Source: Paracoccus sp. DMF-8 (GTDB lineage: Bacteria; Pseudomonadota; Alphaproteobacteria; Rhodobacterales; Rhodobacteraceae). From it: a stretch of DNA of 64,000 nt. Position numbers and translations under genes: made by a program. This document shows, in pieces, positions 36,766-45,097 of the stretch. Each line of letters begins with the position of its first letter. The first letter of the stretch is position 1. The notes beneath the pieces were generated by a model that worked only from the letters and a program-made list of their open reading frames with translations, was not told the origin of the DNA and did no database searches. Location of the stretch: NCBI RefSeq assembly GCF_029309835.1, contig NZ_JARJHL010000014.1, positions 330,379-394,378 on the forward strand. The letters run 5' to 3'.

Positions 36766-38354
36766 TCGAGATTGAAGGCCCGGACGGCGTTATCTACGAA
36801 TTCCCCGCAGGGACAGACGATGCTGTCATCACGACCGCCATGCAGAAGGTCTATGGCGCGCCGCAGCAGGCGCCCGCTTCGCAGCCGGTCCAGCAGGCCC
36901 CGGCAGAGCCGCAGGGGCAGGGATACGGCAACAATATGGCGCAGGCCGCAGGCGACGGCGTTTTCTTCGGCTTCGGTGATGAAATCAGTGCCCGCCTGAA
37001 CGCAATGACCGGCTATGATGCCAACACCGGCACCTATGGCAATTGGGGCACCACCTACGACGACCAGCTTGCAGCCGTTCGCGGTCAGGAAAGGCAGTTT
37101 CGCGAGGATCACCCTGTTGCCAGCTTTGGCGCGGAGTTCGCGGGCGCGATGCTTCCTGCGGCGGTTGGCGTGGGCGCCGTGGGGCAGGGCGCGAATATCT
37201 GGTCGAAGATCGGGCGCGGCGCGGCGGCCGGTGGTGCAATGGGCGCGGCCTATGGTTTCGGCGAGGGCGAGGGCGGCATTGGTGGGCGCGTTGAAAACGC
37301 ACGGAACAACGGGCTTATCGGGCTGGCAGCGGGCGCAGCAATCCCCGCTGTCGGCGGGGTGATTGGGTCAGCGGCAAGAGGCCGCGCTGCCCGCAAAGCC
37401 GTCCGAGAGGCTGCGCGAAATGCACCATCCACCGAGGAACTGCGCGCCATCGGCAACGGCCTGTATCGCCAAATTGACGACGCAGGGGTGCAGATCAAGC
37501 CGGAAGCGTTCGATGAAATGCGCGGGGGGCTGCTGGACTACCTTCGCGCTAACACCGGCTTTGACGAACTGCCCGGCCCCGGCAGCCTGACCCCCAACAC
37601 AGGCCGCGTCATGCAGATCATGGACGAAGCAGGGCAGAAAATGGCGCAGGAGCCAACCGCAGCCTTGCCGTTTCGCAGTCTCGACCAGATGCGCCGTCAG
37701 GCAGGGGCAGCAGCGGGCAATGTGACCAACAAAACCGACAAAGCAGCGGGAACGGCGGTCATTCAGCAACTGGACGATTTTGTTCAGCGCCTCGGCCCCG
37801 ATGATGTGGTGGGCGGCGACGTCGAAGCTCTCAAGACGGCGATCCCTAAAGCGCGTGAAGTTTGGTCGCGCATGTCCAAGTCGCAGCTTGTCGATGACGC
37901 CATGGAGCGGAGCGAAAACTACCTTTCCGGCGCTGCCAGCGGCGTTCGCAACCAGTTCAAGAACATTCTGCAAAACAAGAAGCTGGCAGCGAGATTTACC
38001 GCCGCAGAACGCGCGGCGCTTCGTCAGGTCACGCACGGCAGCACGCTGGACCAGCTTATCAACCTTGCCGGGGGCGGGTTGGCGCAGATGGGTGCAATCG
38101 GCGGCGGTATTTACTCTGGCGGACCTGTCGGCGGGCTTTTGGGAATGGCGGCAGCAGCGGGGCAACGCAAGCTGGCCGAGGCTGTCACCATGCGCAATGC
38201 AGAAATGGCCCGCGCGGCTATTGCCAGCGGCAGGTTGAACAATGGCGTCCTGGCTCAAGCCTTGGCTATCGCTGGACAGCGTCCTGAACGGCTGACGAAT
38301 ACGGGTCTGCTTGGGATGCTGCCTGTGTTGTCGACCGAGATGACCAAGCCGTGA
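36762..38354 (+). CDS. DNA ejection protein with glycine-rich membrane segments
   Basis: 530 residues. The first 50 residues end in a Pro/Gln tract; several Gly/Ala-rich hydrophobic stretches follow (FAGAMLPAAVGVGAVGQG, GRGAAAGGAMGAAYGFGEG, GLAAGAAIPAVGGVIGSA and a C-terminal MGAIGGGIYSGGPVGGLLG). Such glycine-zipper helices are typical of podoviral ejection proteins thought to form a trans-envelope channel. ATGA overlap with the lysozyme-domain gene. Its 3' end overlaps a leftward gene by 89 bp. Confidence 0.7.
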   Translation: MIEIEGPDGVIYEFPAGTDDAVITTAMQKVYGAPQQAPASQPVQQAPAEPQGQGYGNNMAQAAGDGVFFGFGDEISARLNAMTGYDANTGTYGNWGTTYDDQLAAVRGQERQFREDHPVASFGAEFAGAMLPAAVGVGAVGQGANIWSKIGRGAAAGGAMGAAYGFGEGEGGIGGRVENARNNGLIGLAAGAAIPAVGGVIGSAARGRAARKAVREAARNAPSTEELRAIGNGLYRQIDDAGVQIKPEAFDEMRGGLLDYLRANTGFDELPGPGSLTPNTGRVMQIMDEAGQKMAQEPTAALPFRSLDQMRRQAGAAAGNVTNKTDKAAGTAVIQQLDDFVQRLGPDDVVGGDVEALKTAIPKAREVWSRMSKSQLVDDAMERSENYLSGAASGVRNQFKNILQNKKLAARFTAAERAALRQVTHGSTLDQLINLAGGGLAQMGAIGGGIYSGGPVGGLLGMAAAAGQRKLAEAVTMRNAEMARAAIASGRLNNGVLAQALAIAGQRPERLTNTGLLGMLPVLSTEMTKP

Positions 38355-38499
38355 GGCCGACGGCGAGAGCGCAGAATATGACGATCAGCATTGCCTTTAC
38401 GTCATGCTCATTTCTGCGCAATCGAAACATCGCATAGGCAAAGAACACGCATATGGCGTTTGCAGCGATGACTGCGGTGAAGATTTGTGAGCCGTTCAT
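38266..38499 (-). CDS. Leftward small membrane protein (moron candidate)
   Basis: 77 residues starting MNGSQIFTAVIAANAICVFF. Two hydrophobic helices (IFTAVIAANAICVFFAYAMF and AMLIVIFCALAVGLTAW) flank a charged loop (RLRRNEHDVK). It is antisense to the late genes and its end overlaps the ejection gene tail. With the lipoprotein gene it forms a two-gene leftward unit. Function unknown; possible superinfection exclusion. Confidence 0.55.
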   Translation of the reverse strand: MNGSQIFTAVIAANAICVFFAYAMFRLRRNEHDVKAMLIVIFCALAVGLTAWSSRSTTQAASQADPYSSAVQDAVQR

Positions 38500-38538
38500 G
38501 CCCCGCAATATAGGCGCTGATGCGGGGCACGGGAAGGA

Positions 38539-38946
38539 TCAGAACGTCGTGCAATTCACCGATTGTCCGAAGCGAGAGCAATTCGTCGTGGTCATGCGGG
38601 GCGCGGTGTAGGGCTGAACAACTACCGGCGCGGGCGTGTATTGCTGACCCCTAAATGGGAACTGCGGCATCCGCCCGTCTGATCTGCCGCATTGATAGGT
38701 CATGTAATACCACGTCACCGGGCCGGGGAGCAGATCGGCAGCAGTCCTGCCCGCTTTGCTGTGGCTGTCAACAACCTGATACGGACCTTTGCACTGATTT
38801 GCGGCTTCGGAAAAACACCCTTCCGCCGATCTGTTGCATTTCGACGTGAATAGATTTTCGCCGCTCGGGCCGGTCACTGTGCTTGTCGATGGTGCAGCAC
38901 AACCAAAAAGAAACAGCCCGAAAATGGGCAACATCAGACGCTTCAT
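38539..38946 (-). CDS. Phage-encoded lipoprotein (moron)
   Basis: 135 residues starting MKRLMLPIFGLFLFGCAAPS: lipobox LFGCAA, so acylated at Cys16. The mature part has at least six cysteines (NLFTSKCNRSAEGCFSEAANQC..., YQCGRS, NCSRFGQSVNC) that could form disulphides in the periplasm. GGAGG precedes the start, deciding it against an upstream ATG at 38985. Encoded leftward inside the rightward late region and next to a terminator, it looks like a lysogenic-conversion gene. Role unknown. Confidence 0.75.
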   Translation of the reverse strand: MKRLMLPIFGLFLFGCAAPSTSTVTGPSGENLFTSKCNRSAEGCFSEAANQCKGPYQVVDSHSKAGRTAADLLPGPVTWYYMTYQCGRSDGRMPQFPFRGQQYTPAPVVVQPYTAPRMTTTNCSRFGQSVNCTTF

Positions 38947-38983
38947 CACAACCTCCGCAAGAATCACTTTCTGAATAGCACGC

Positions 38984-39008
38984 AAGCCGCCTTTCGGGGC
39001 GGTTTTTT
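38984..39008 (+). terminator. Terminator in front of the portal gene
   Basis: AAGCCGCC-TTTCG-GGGCGGTTTTTT: short GC stem and six T on the plus strand. It separates the moron unit from the portal gene 14 bp later. Late transcription must read through or restart here. Confidence 0.75.
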
Positions 39009-39021
39009 CGTGGGAGTTACC

Positions 39022-41083
39022 ATGACCAAACCCAAGCCCATGTCGGACGATGAAATCCAGAAGATCGCGGCCTCTGCCGTCGAGTCCGCCTTGGATTTCA
39101 TCCGCTCGGATATCGAGGACGAACGCCAGAAGGCGCAGCGATATTTCGACGGCCAGACCGATATCCGCTCGACCGAGGGCCGCAGCAAGGTCATTGCGAC
39201 GAAGTGCCGGGACGCGGTGCGGCAGGTCAAGCCGTCGCTGATGCGCGCGTTTATGACGACATCAAAGCCGGTCGAATACATCCCGACCGGGCCGGAGGAT
39301 GTGGCCGCAGCCGAACAGCAGACCAATTACGCCCGCTATGCGTTTCAGCGCGCCGGTGGGTATAAGCTGCTGAACTCGGCCTTTCACGACGCGCTGGTCA
39401 AAAAGACCGGGTTTCTGAAAGCGTGGTGGGACGAGTCCGAAGATATCGAGATTGACGAATATTCGGGCCTGACGGACGACGTTTTCGCGATGATCGGGGC
39501 CGACCCCGAGGTGGAAATCATCGAGCACACCGCCACGCAGGACATGCTGACCGACCCGATGGGCCAGCTTGTCCCGGTCACGCTGCACGACGTCAAGCTG
39601 GCGCGGATCAATCGCAAGGGCAAGTTGGCGATCAAGCCAATCCCGCCGGAAGATTTCTTTGTCGATAGCAACGCGACCTGCATCGAGGATGCGCTATGTC
39701 ATCGGCCATCGCTCGGAAATGCGGGTTGGCGATCTGGTCGCGATGGGGTTCGACTTTGACGACGTGTCGGATCTGGGCACCGATGACGACGACGAGGACG
39801 CGGAAACCAACCGCCGCGGCTATACCCTGGACGACGAGGAAGGCGGCACAGACCCCGCCATGAAGCCGGTGACGGTCTACGAGGCCTATATGCGGATGGA
39901 CGTCGAAGGGACGGGCGTTCCCCGCATGTATGCCCTGATCCTTGCAGGGGCGGCGAAGAAGCTGCTGCGCTACGATCTGGCGGATTACGTCCCGTTTGCG
40001 GTGTTCGAGGTGGACCCGGAGCCGCACGCCTTCTTTGGCCGGTCGCTGGTCGATCTGCTGATCGAGGACCGGGACGCGGCAACGTCCATGCTGCGCGGCC
40101 TTCTGGACAACGTCCACATGTCGAACAATCCGCGCCTGTCGTTCGATGAACAGCAGGTCAATGTTGATGATCTGCTGAACAATGAAATCGGGGCGCTGAT
40201 CCGCACCAAGGGCACGCCCATGGACAAGATCGCGCCTCTGGTTGTGCCCTTCACGGGCGATTCCGCCATGGGCGCGCTGACCTATTTCGACACGGTAATT
40301 GAGGGCAAGACCGGCGTTTCCCGCGCGTCTCTGGGCCTCAACCCCGACGCTTTGCAGGCCACCACGGCGGCGGCGGTCAACGCCACGATCAGCGGGGCAG
40401 CCGGGCAGGTCGAGGTCATGGCCCGCAATCTTGCCGAAGGGGGCATGAAGCAGCTTTTCCGGCTGATCTTGCAAATCGTCTCGCAGCACGTCCAGCCCGG
40501 CGAGCATATGCGGCTGGACGGGAATTTTGTCGCAATCGACCCCCGGTCATGGCGCGTCGATATGGACATGGAAATCAACGTCGGCTTGGGAACCAACCGG
40601 GCCGAGGAACGCATGATGGCGCTGCAATTCACCCTGCAACAGCAGCTGATGCTGATGCAGATGGGCAGTCCGCTGGTATCCATGACCAACCTGCGCAACA
40701 CGTTGGCCGACATGCAGCAGGCGGCGGGCATCCACAATTCGGATCGCTATTACGCGCCGATGAACCCGCAAGTCGAGCAGCAGATCGCACAGCAGCAGCA
40801 GGCAGCCATGGAGGCCCAAGGCCAGCCGCAAGACCCGAACGCCATGCTGGCGCAAGCCGAGGTCCAGAAGGCCCAGATCGCGGCGCAGGCGAAGCAGCAG
40901 GGCGACATGGTGCGGGCGCAGGTCGATATGCAAAAGGCCGCCATGGCTGACGATCTGAAACGGGACGAGTTGGAACAGAAAGCCATCATCGACGTGGCGA
41001 AGATCGCGGGCGAGTTCGCGCACAAGGCGCGCGCCGCTGATGCGCAGGAAATCCGTGATCTGCAAGCGCAGCCGAGGTTCTGA
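39022..41083 (+). pseudogene. Portal protein, frameshifted
   Basis: The N-terminal half (39022-39759, 245 residues) begins MTKPKPMSDDEIQKIAAS and contains RYFDGQTDIRSTEGRSKVIATKCRDAVRQVKPSLMRAF and KTGFLKAWWDE, as in podoviral portals. From 39689 the matching half reads in the +1 frame: RYVIGHRSEMRVGDLVAMGF to 41083, with NVHMSNNPRLSFDEQQVNVDDLLNNEIGALIR and a Gln-rich C-terminus. The break lies at GATGCGCTATG near 39690; loss of CG from GCGCGC explains it. Rejoined length is about 690 residues, normal for this portal group. Confidence 0.82.
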
Positions 41084-41334
41084 TGGCCAGCCCAGTTCAA
41101 GCTAAAGCCGCGCGGGCAAAGGCCCTGCGCGAAGATCCGGCATTTGCCGAGTTCATTCAAGAGGTTCGGAGCCGTCAAGTTGACGTGTTCCTGAACGCGG
41201 AATCCTCATCCGAGGCCCGCGACGAAGCCCACGCCATAATTCGGGCGGTCGGGAAAATCGAGGCAGCCCTGAAATCCGCTGAAACGGATTGGGCATTTGA
41301 GCAGAAGAAAGGTCAGCACCGTGGACACGACTGA
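41083..41334 (+). CDS. Small hypothetical head-region protein
   Basis: 83 residues starting MASPVQAKAARAKALREDPA, helical. TGATG overlap with the portal gene and a 14-bp overlap with the scaffold gene. No family recognised. Confidence 0.62.
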   Translation: MASPVQAKAARAKALREDPAFAEFIQEVRSRQVDVFLNAESSSEARDEAHAIIRAVGKIEAALKSAETDWAFEQKKGQHRGHD

Positions 41335-42235
41335 CGATATCACCTCCCTGATTTTGGAACCGGCAGAAGCGCCGGAACCCGCCCCCGAGGCGATGGAAGA
41401 AGAAGCCCTCGAGGTTGAAGAAGCCCCTGAGGAAATCGCCGCCGATGAAGGCGACGAGGATGACGACGACGAACAGGACGAAGGTCCGCAGGAACAACGC
41501 ATCATCGTCAAGGTTGACGGTGAAGAACGCGAGGTGACCCTCGACGACCTCAAACGCTCCTATTCGGGACAGGCGTATATCCAGAAGGGGATGCAGGAAG
41601 CCGCAGAGGCCAAGAAACAGGCCGAGGCGGTTTTTCAGCAACTCCAGGAGGGGCGCAACGCGGTTGCCGCCCTTTATCAGCGGATGCAGGCGGGCCAACT
41701 GGCCCTGGCACCCACCCCGCCGGACCCTGAACTGATCAACACCGACCCGTTTGGCTATCTGCGCCAAAAGGAGGCGTTCGAGGTGAAGTTGCAGGAATAC
41801 CGGCAGCAGCAAGCCCAGATCCAGCAGGCGATCGGCCAGCAGTCGCAGGCTGATGAGCACGCGATGCGGGTCTATGCCGCCGAACAGGCCCGCGAATTGT
41901 CGCGCCACATTCCCGATTTTGCCGACGCCGAGAAGGCAGGCGCGCTCGGGAAAAAGCTGGTCGCGGCTGGCGATGCCTATGGCTACAGCGCCGAGGAAAT
42001 TGGTGGCGTCATGGATGCCCGCGCGATCCGCGTGCTGCACGACGCGATGCAATGGCGTGCGCTGCAAGGGGCGAAAAAGACGGTCGAGGAAAAGGCCCAG
42101 AAGGCCCGCCCCATCGTCAAGCCGGGGGCGAAAGCCGCCGAATCCACTGGACGCAAAGGGCAGGCCGAGAAGGCCCGCGCCCAGATGCACAAAACCGGCA
42201 GCGTCGACGACGTTGCCAAGTATCTCCTGACCTGA
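41321..42235 (+). CDS. Head scaffolding protein
   Basis: 304 residues, GTG start. A long acidic N-terminus (AEAPEPAPEAMEEEALEVEEAPEEIAADEGDEDDDDEQ, cited in part) is followed by coiled-coil-prone helices (QKGMQEAAEAKKQAEAVFQQ, QEYRQQQAQIQQAIGQQ) and a basic C-terminus, the usual make-up of phage scaffolds. It lies between portal and coat genes. AAAGG lies eight nt before the GTG at 41321; a TTG at 41297 is an alternative. Confidence 0.78.
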   Translation: MDTTDDITSLILEPAEAPEPAPEAMEEEALEVEEAPEEIAADEGDEDDDDEQDEGPQEQRIIVKVDGEEREVTLDDLKRSYSGQAYIQKGMQEAAEAKKQAEAVFQQLQEGRNAVAALYQRMQAGQLALAPTPPDPELINTDPFGYLRQKEAFEVKLQEYRQQQAQIQQAIGQQSQADEHAMRVYAAEQARELSRHIPDFADAEKAGALGKKLVAAGDAYGYSAEEIGGVMDARAIRVLHDAMQWRALQGAKKTVEEKAQKARPIVKPGAKAAESTGRKGQAEKARAQMHKTGSVDDVAKYLLT

Positions 42236-42248
42236 AAAGGAAAATCCC

Positions 42249-43226
42249 ATGGCAGTTACCGCCAATACCGCGCTGACCTACTCGAACGCGGTCATCCGCG
42301 AAGATCTGAAAGAGGCCTACGCCTCGATTTCGCCCACGGACAGCCCGTTCCAGTCGCTGGTCGGAAAAGGCAAGTCCGCTGCGGTCTATCACGAGTGGCA
42401 TGAGCTTGACCTTGCCGCCGTCGATACCACCAACCGCGTTCTGGAAGGCGAGGCAAACCCGCCCGTTGACGCGGCCACCCTGTCGGTTCGCAAGGGCAAC
42501 TATTGCCAGCTGTCCGACAAGCACGTCATCGTGTCCAGCACGTCGAACGCCTCCAATTCGGCGGGCGACACCGGCAAGATGGCCAAGCAGGTCGCGCTGA
42601 AACTGAAAGAGTTCAAGCGCGACGTGGAATCCATGCTGCTGACCAACACCGCCGCGAACCCCGGCGCTGCTGGCACGGCGCGGGCATCGGCGGGCCTTCC
42701 GGCGTTCCTCATCACCAACACCAACCGGGGCGCGACCGGGGCCAACCCGACGACCTCGGGCGGTGGTTCCGGCGCGGGCTATCCCAACGCTGCGGCGACC
42801 GATGGCACCCTGCGGGCGCTGACGGAAAACATGCTGAAAGCGGTGATCCAGACCGCGTGGCAGAACGGCGCCACCCCGACCACCATCATGTGCGGCGGTC
42901 TGGTGAAGCAGAAGATTTCGACCCTTTCCGGCAACGGTATGGTTCGGAACGGCGTGGCCGACAAGGAAACGCTGTATACGGCAATCGACGTTTATGTGAG
43001 CGATTTCGGGACCTTGCAGGTCGTGCCTAACCGCTTCCAGCGCGCGCGCGACGTGTTCGTCCTGGACCCGGATTTCATCTCGGTCGATTTCCTGCAGTCG
43101 GTCAAGCAGGAGCCGCTGGCGAAAACCGGCCACGCCGAAAGCCGCCTGATCTCGGCGGAATACACGCTGATGGTCGAAAGCCAGAAGTCGCAGGGCGTCA
43201 TCGCCGACATCGACGGCTCGCTCTGA
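42249..43226 (+). CDS. Major capsid protein, SU10/DUF5309 family
   Basis: 325 residues starting MAVTANTALTYSNAVIREDL. Conserved blocks include REDLKEAYASISPTDSPFQSLVGKG, YCQLSDKHVIVSSTSNASNSAG, ATPTTIMCGGLVKQKIS, and GTLQVVPNRFQRARDVFVLDPDF, typical of the SU10-type HK97-fold coat proteins. AAAGGA lies eight nt upstream of the start. A UUCG-loop terminator follows the stop, consistent with a high-level transcript. Confidence 0.88.
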   Translation: MAVTANTALTYSNAVIREDLKEAYASISPTDSPFQSLVGKGKSAAVYHEWHELDLAAVDTTNRVLEGEANPPVDAATLSVRKGNYCQLSDKHVIVSSTSNASNSAGDTGKMAKQVALKLKEFKRDVESMLLTNTAANPGAAGTARASAGLPAFLITNTNRGATGANPTTSGGGSGAGYPNAAATDGTLRALTENMLKAVIQTAWQNGATPTTIMCGGLVKQKISTLSGNGMVRNGVADKETLYTAIDVYVSDFGTLQVVPNRFQRARDVFVLDPDFISVDFLQSVKQEPLAKTGHAESRLISAEYTLMVESQKSQGVIADIDGSL

Positions 43227-43247
43227 TCGCCATCAATCGCAACGAAA

Positions 43248-43272
43248 GGGGCTGCTTCGGCGGCCCCTTTTT
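43248..43272 (+). terminator. Terminator after the coat gene
   Basis: GGGGCTGC-TTCG-GCGGCCCC followed by five T: an eight-pair stem (one T-G pair) closed by the very stable TTCG loop. Confidence 0.85.
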
Positions 43273-43287
43273 CATTGGGGGAACCCC

Positions 43288-43530
43288 ATGCGCATCAAGA
43301 TCACCACAGACGCCGGGCCTTGGGTCCACGGCGCGCCTCGCGCCTTTGGCGAGGTCATCGACGCGCCCGACGACGAGGCGCTGATCATCATCGGAAATGG
43401 ACACGCGGAACATGATTCAGGACCGGATTCTGACGGACGAAAAGACAACGACATTTCTGCGCACGCAGGACGTGACGGCGGATCTGGAGCGCGCCGCAAG
43501 GCTTCGCGAAAACCTGCGCGCGGGGTCTGA
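43288..43530 (+). CDS. Small head-region protein, tail overlapped
   Basis: 80 residues starting MRIKITTDAGPWVHGAPRAF, natural through ALIIIGNGHAEH, after which the frame overlaps the next gene. GGGGGAACCCC precedes the start. The true C-terminus may be shorter in intact relatives. Possible head completion protein by position. Confidence 0.55.
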   Translation: MRIKITTDAGPWVHGAPRAFGEVIDAPDDEALIIIGNGHAEHDSGPDSDGRKDNDISAHAGRDGGSGARRKASRKPARGV

Positions 43531-43681
43531 CCTGCGCCACGTCGGCACGGTGCCGATGGTGATTGCCGAGCAATGGTCGCGCGAGTGCGGCGAGCGGATC
43601 GGCACCGCGGGCTTCAAAGAATACCTGCAACGCAAGCTGCAAGACGGCGAGTTCTCGAAACTCGCAATCGGGAAGTTCTGA
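43397..43681 (+). CDS. Hypothetical head-region protein
   Basis: 94 residues starting MDTRNMIQDRILTDEKTTTF; MIQDRIL at 43412 is an alternative start. It has a central ERAARLRENLRAGSDLRHVGTVPM region and ends YLQRKLQDGEFSKLAIGKF. This pattern is common just after SU10-type coat genes. Function unknown. Confidence 0.65.
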   Translation: MDTRNMIQDRILTDEKTTTFLRTQDVTADLERAARLRENLRAGSDLRHVGTVPMVIAEQWSRECGERIGTAGFKEYLQRKLQDGEFSKLAIGKF

Positions 43682-43683
43682 CC

Positions 43684-43926
43684 ATGTTCATCCAGCCGTT
43701 TCTGACCCGGCGCCTGACGCCGATGATTTTCCATCAGTCCGGGCGCGCAGAACCCGGCTGGCGCATCGACCCCGAGAATGGCGGCGCGGAAATTCTGTCT
43801 GCGCCGAACGAACCCCCAACCCCTTTGATCGTGCCGGGCGACACCGTGGCTTATGTCGTCGCCTTCGCCGAACCCTCTCCTGACGCCCCGGTCATTCATG
43901 TGGCCGATGACCCAGAGGTGGCATAA
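43684..43926 (+). CDS. Small hypothetical virion protein
   Basis: 80 residues starting MFIQPFLTRRLTPMIFHQSG, beta-rich with Pro/Asp turns. It overlaps the next gene by one base (TAATG). No family recognised. Confidence 0.6.
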   Translation: MFIQPFLTRRLTPMIFHQSGRAEPGWRIDPENGGAEILSAPNEPPTPLIVPGDTVAYVVAFAEPSPDAPVIHVADDPEVA

Positions 43927-45029
43927 TGCCCAAATTTCTGACCGTCCCCGCCGCTGATGGCGATGATTTGTCCAATGGTGTGATCCACAATTCGACGGTG
44001 CTTTCCGGCCTGTCTAACGGCACATCCTACATCTGTTACCGGCTGTCTGCGCCTTCGGATGCGTTTGTCCCGGTGGCTGGCGCGGCCCCCGTCATCACGC
44101 AGCAGCCGAGCATCACCCCGTCCAGCGCGACGGTGGGGGACAGCGTGACGATCAACCTGGGCGCGGCGACGGGCGCAGATGGACCGCCGACGTGGACGCT
44201 GATGCTTGGATCGACTGACGTTACCGCGCAAGCGATTGGCGATCCGCTGGCCTATGAGGCCACGGCGGCTGGAACTCTCACTCTGGCGGTGACGTGGTCC
44301 AATGACACGGGCAGCACGGTTGCAACGCCTGCCGTGATCGAGGTTGAGGACGCCCCGTCGCCCGGCGTGGACCTGTCGGACGCGGCGATCTATATCCCTG
44401 ACACCAGTGACCCGGCCGCCGACCTCACCCTGCCGTTGGTCGCACAAGGCCGCCTTGCCGCCAACTTCGCAGAGACGGCGGGCGGCGGCACGCTGCAATC
44501 GTCGCCGCGTGGCATCGAGTTCGACGGGACCAATGGCCTGATCCTGAACGATGTGGACATTTCCAGCGGCTATTACATGGTCGGGATCGCCACATGGGAC
44601 GGCTTGGTCGGGTCGCAGACGTGGCCGGTTTTCGCCCACCTTCGGACGTCGGTCGGTAACGTGATGCAGATCCGCCGCAACGGAAGCAACCTCCAGGCCA
44701 ACTGGAATTACGGCACTGCGACCAACAGCGATGGCGGTGCAATGCCATCGCTCACCATCGGAACGCCTGTCGTGTTCGGCGTCGAGGTGGACCCGGTTGC
44801 GGGGACGGTGCGGACGTGGAACGGCACGGCCTTTGCGTCCAAGGCGCTTGGTGCCTCTGGCGCGCTTGAAACCAGCATCCTGCGCCTTGGCCGCGACCAA
44901 GCTGCCACCAACTTCATTGATGGTGCGATCAAAGATTTTACGTTCGAGACCCTTGGGGCTTCGCAGGCCGTCACCTTCGAGCAGGCGCTGTCAGAACTCG
45001 GCGCCCCGGTGACGCCCCCTTTTCCCTAA
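43926..45029 (+). CDS. Ig-like/LamG-like surface virion protein
   Basis: 367 residues. After a short N-terminal segment, residues 55-145 form an Ig-like repeat (APVITQQPSITPSSATVGDSVT...). The C-terminal 210 residues are a LamG/concanavalin-type lectin domain (AAIYIPDTSDPAADLTLPL, GIEFDGTNGLILNDVDISSGYYMVG, WNYGTATNSDGGAM, ILRLGRDQAATNFIDGAIKDF). Such domains decorate capsids or bind host glycans. It precedes the tail-spike-like protein, suggesting a receptor-binding role. Confidence 0.68.
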   Translation: MPKFLTVPAADGDDLSNGVIHNSTVLSGLSNGTSYICYRLSAPSDAFVPVAGAAPVITQQPSITPSSATVGDSVTINLGAATGADGPPTWTLMLGSTDVTAQAIGDPLAYEATAAGTLTLAVTWSNDTGSTVATPAVIEVEDAPSPGVDLSDAAIYIPDTSDPAADLTLPLVAQGRLAANFAETAGGGTLQSSPRGIEFDGTNGLILNDVDISSGYYMVGIATWDGLVGSQTWPVFAHLRTSVGNVMQIRRNGSNLQANWNYGTATNSDGGAMPSLTIGTPVVFGVEVDPVAGTVRTWNGTAFASKALGASGALETSILRLGRDQAATNFIDGAIKDFTFETLGASQAVTFEQALSELGAPVTPPFP

Positions 45030-45097
45030 CCGCTTTGCGCGTGTCTCTCCACAACCGTCAATCGGAAGGTGGAGCGCGGAGCGGGACAGGGACGGCG

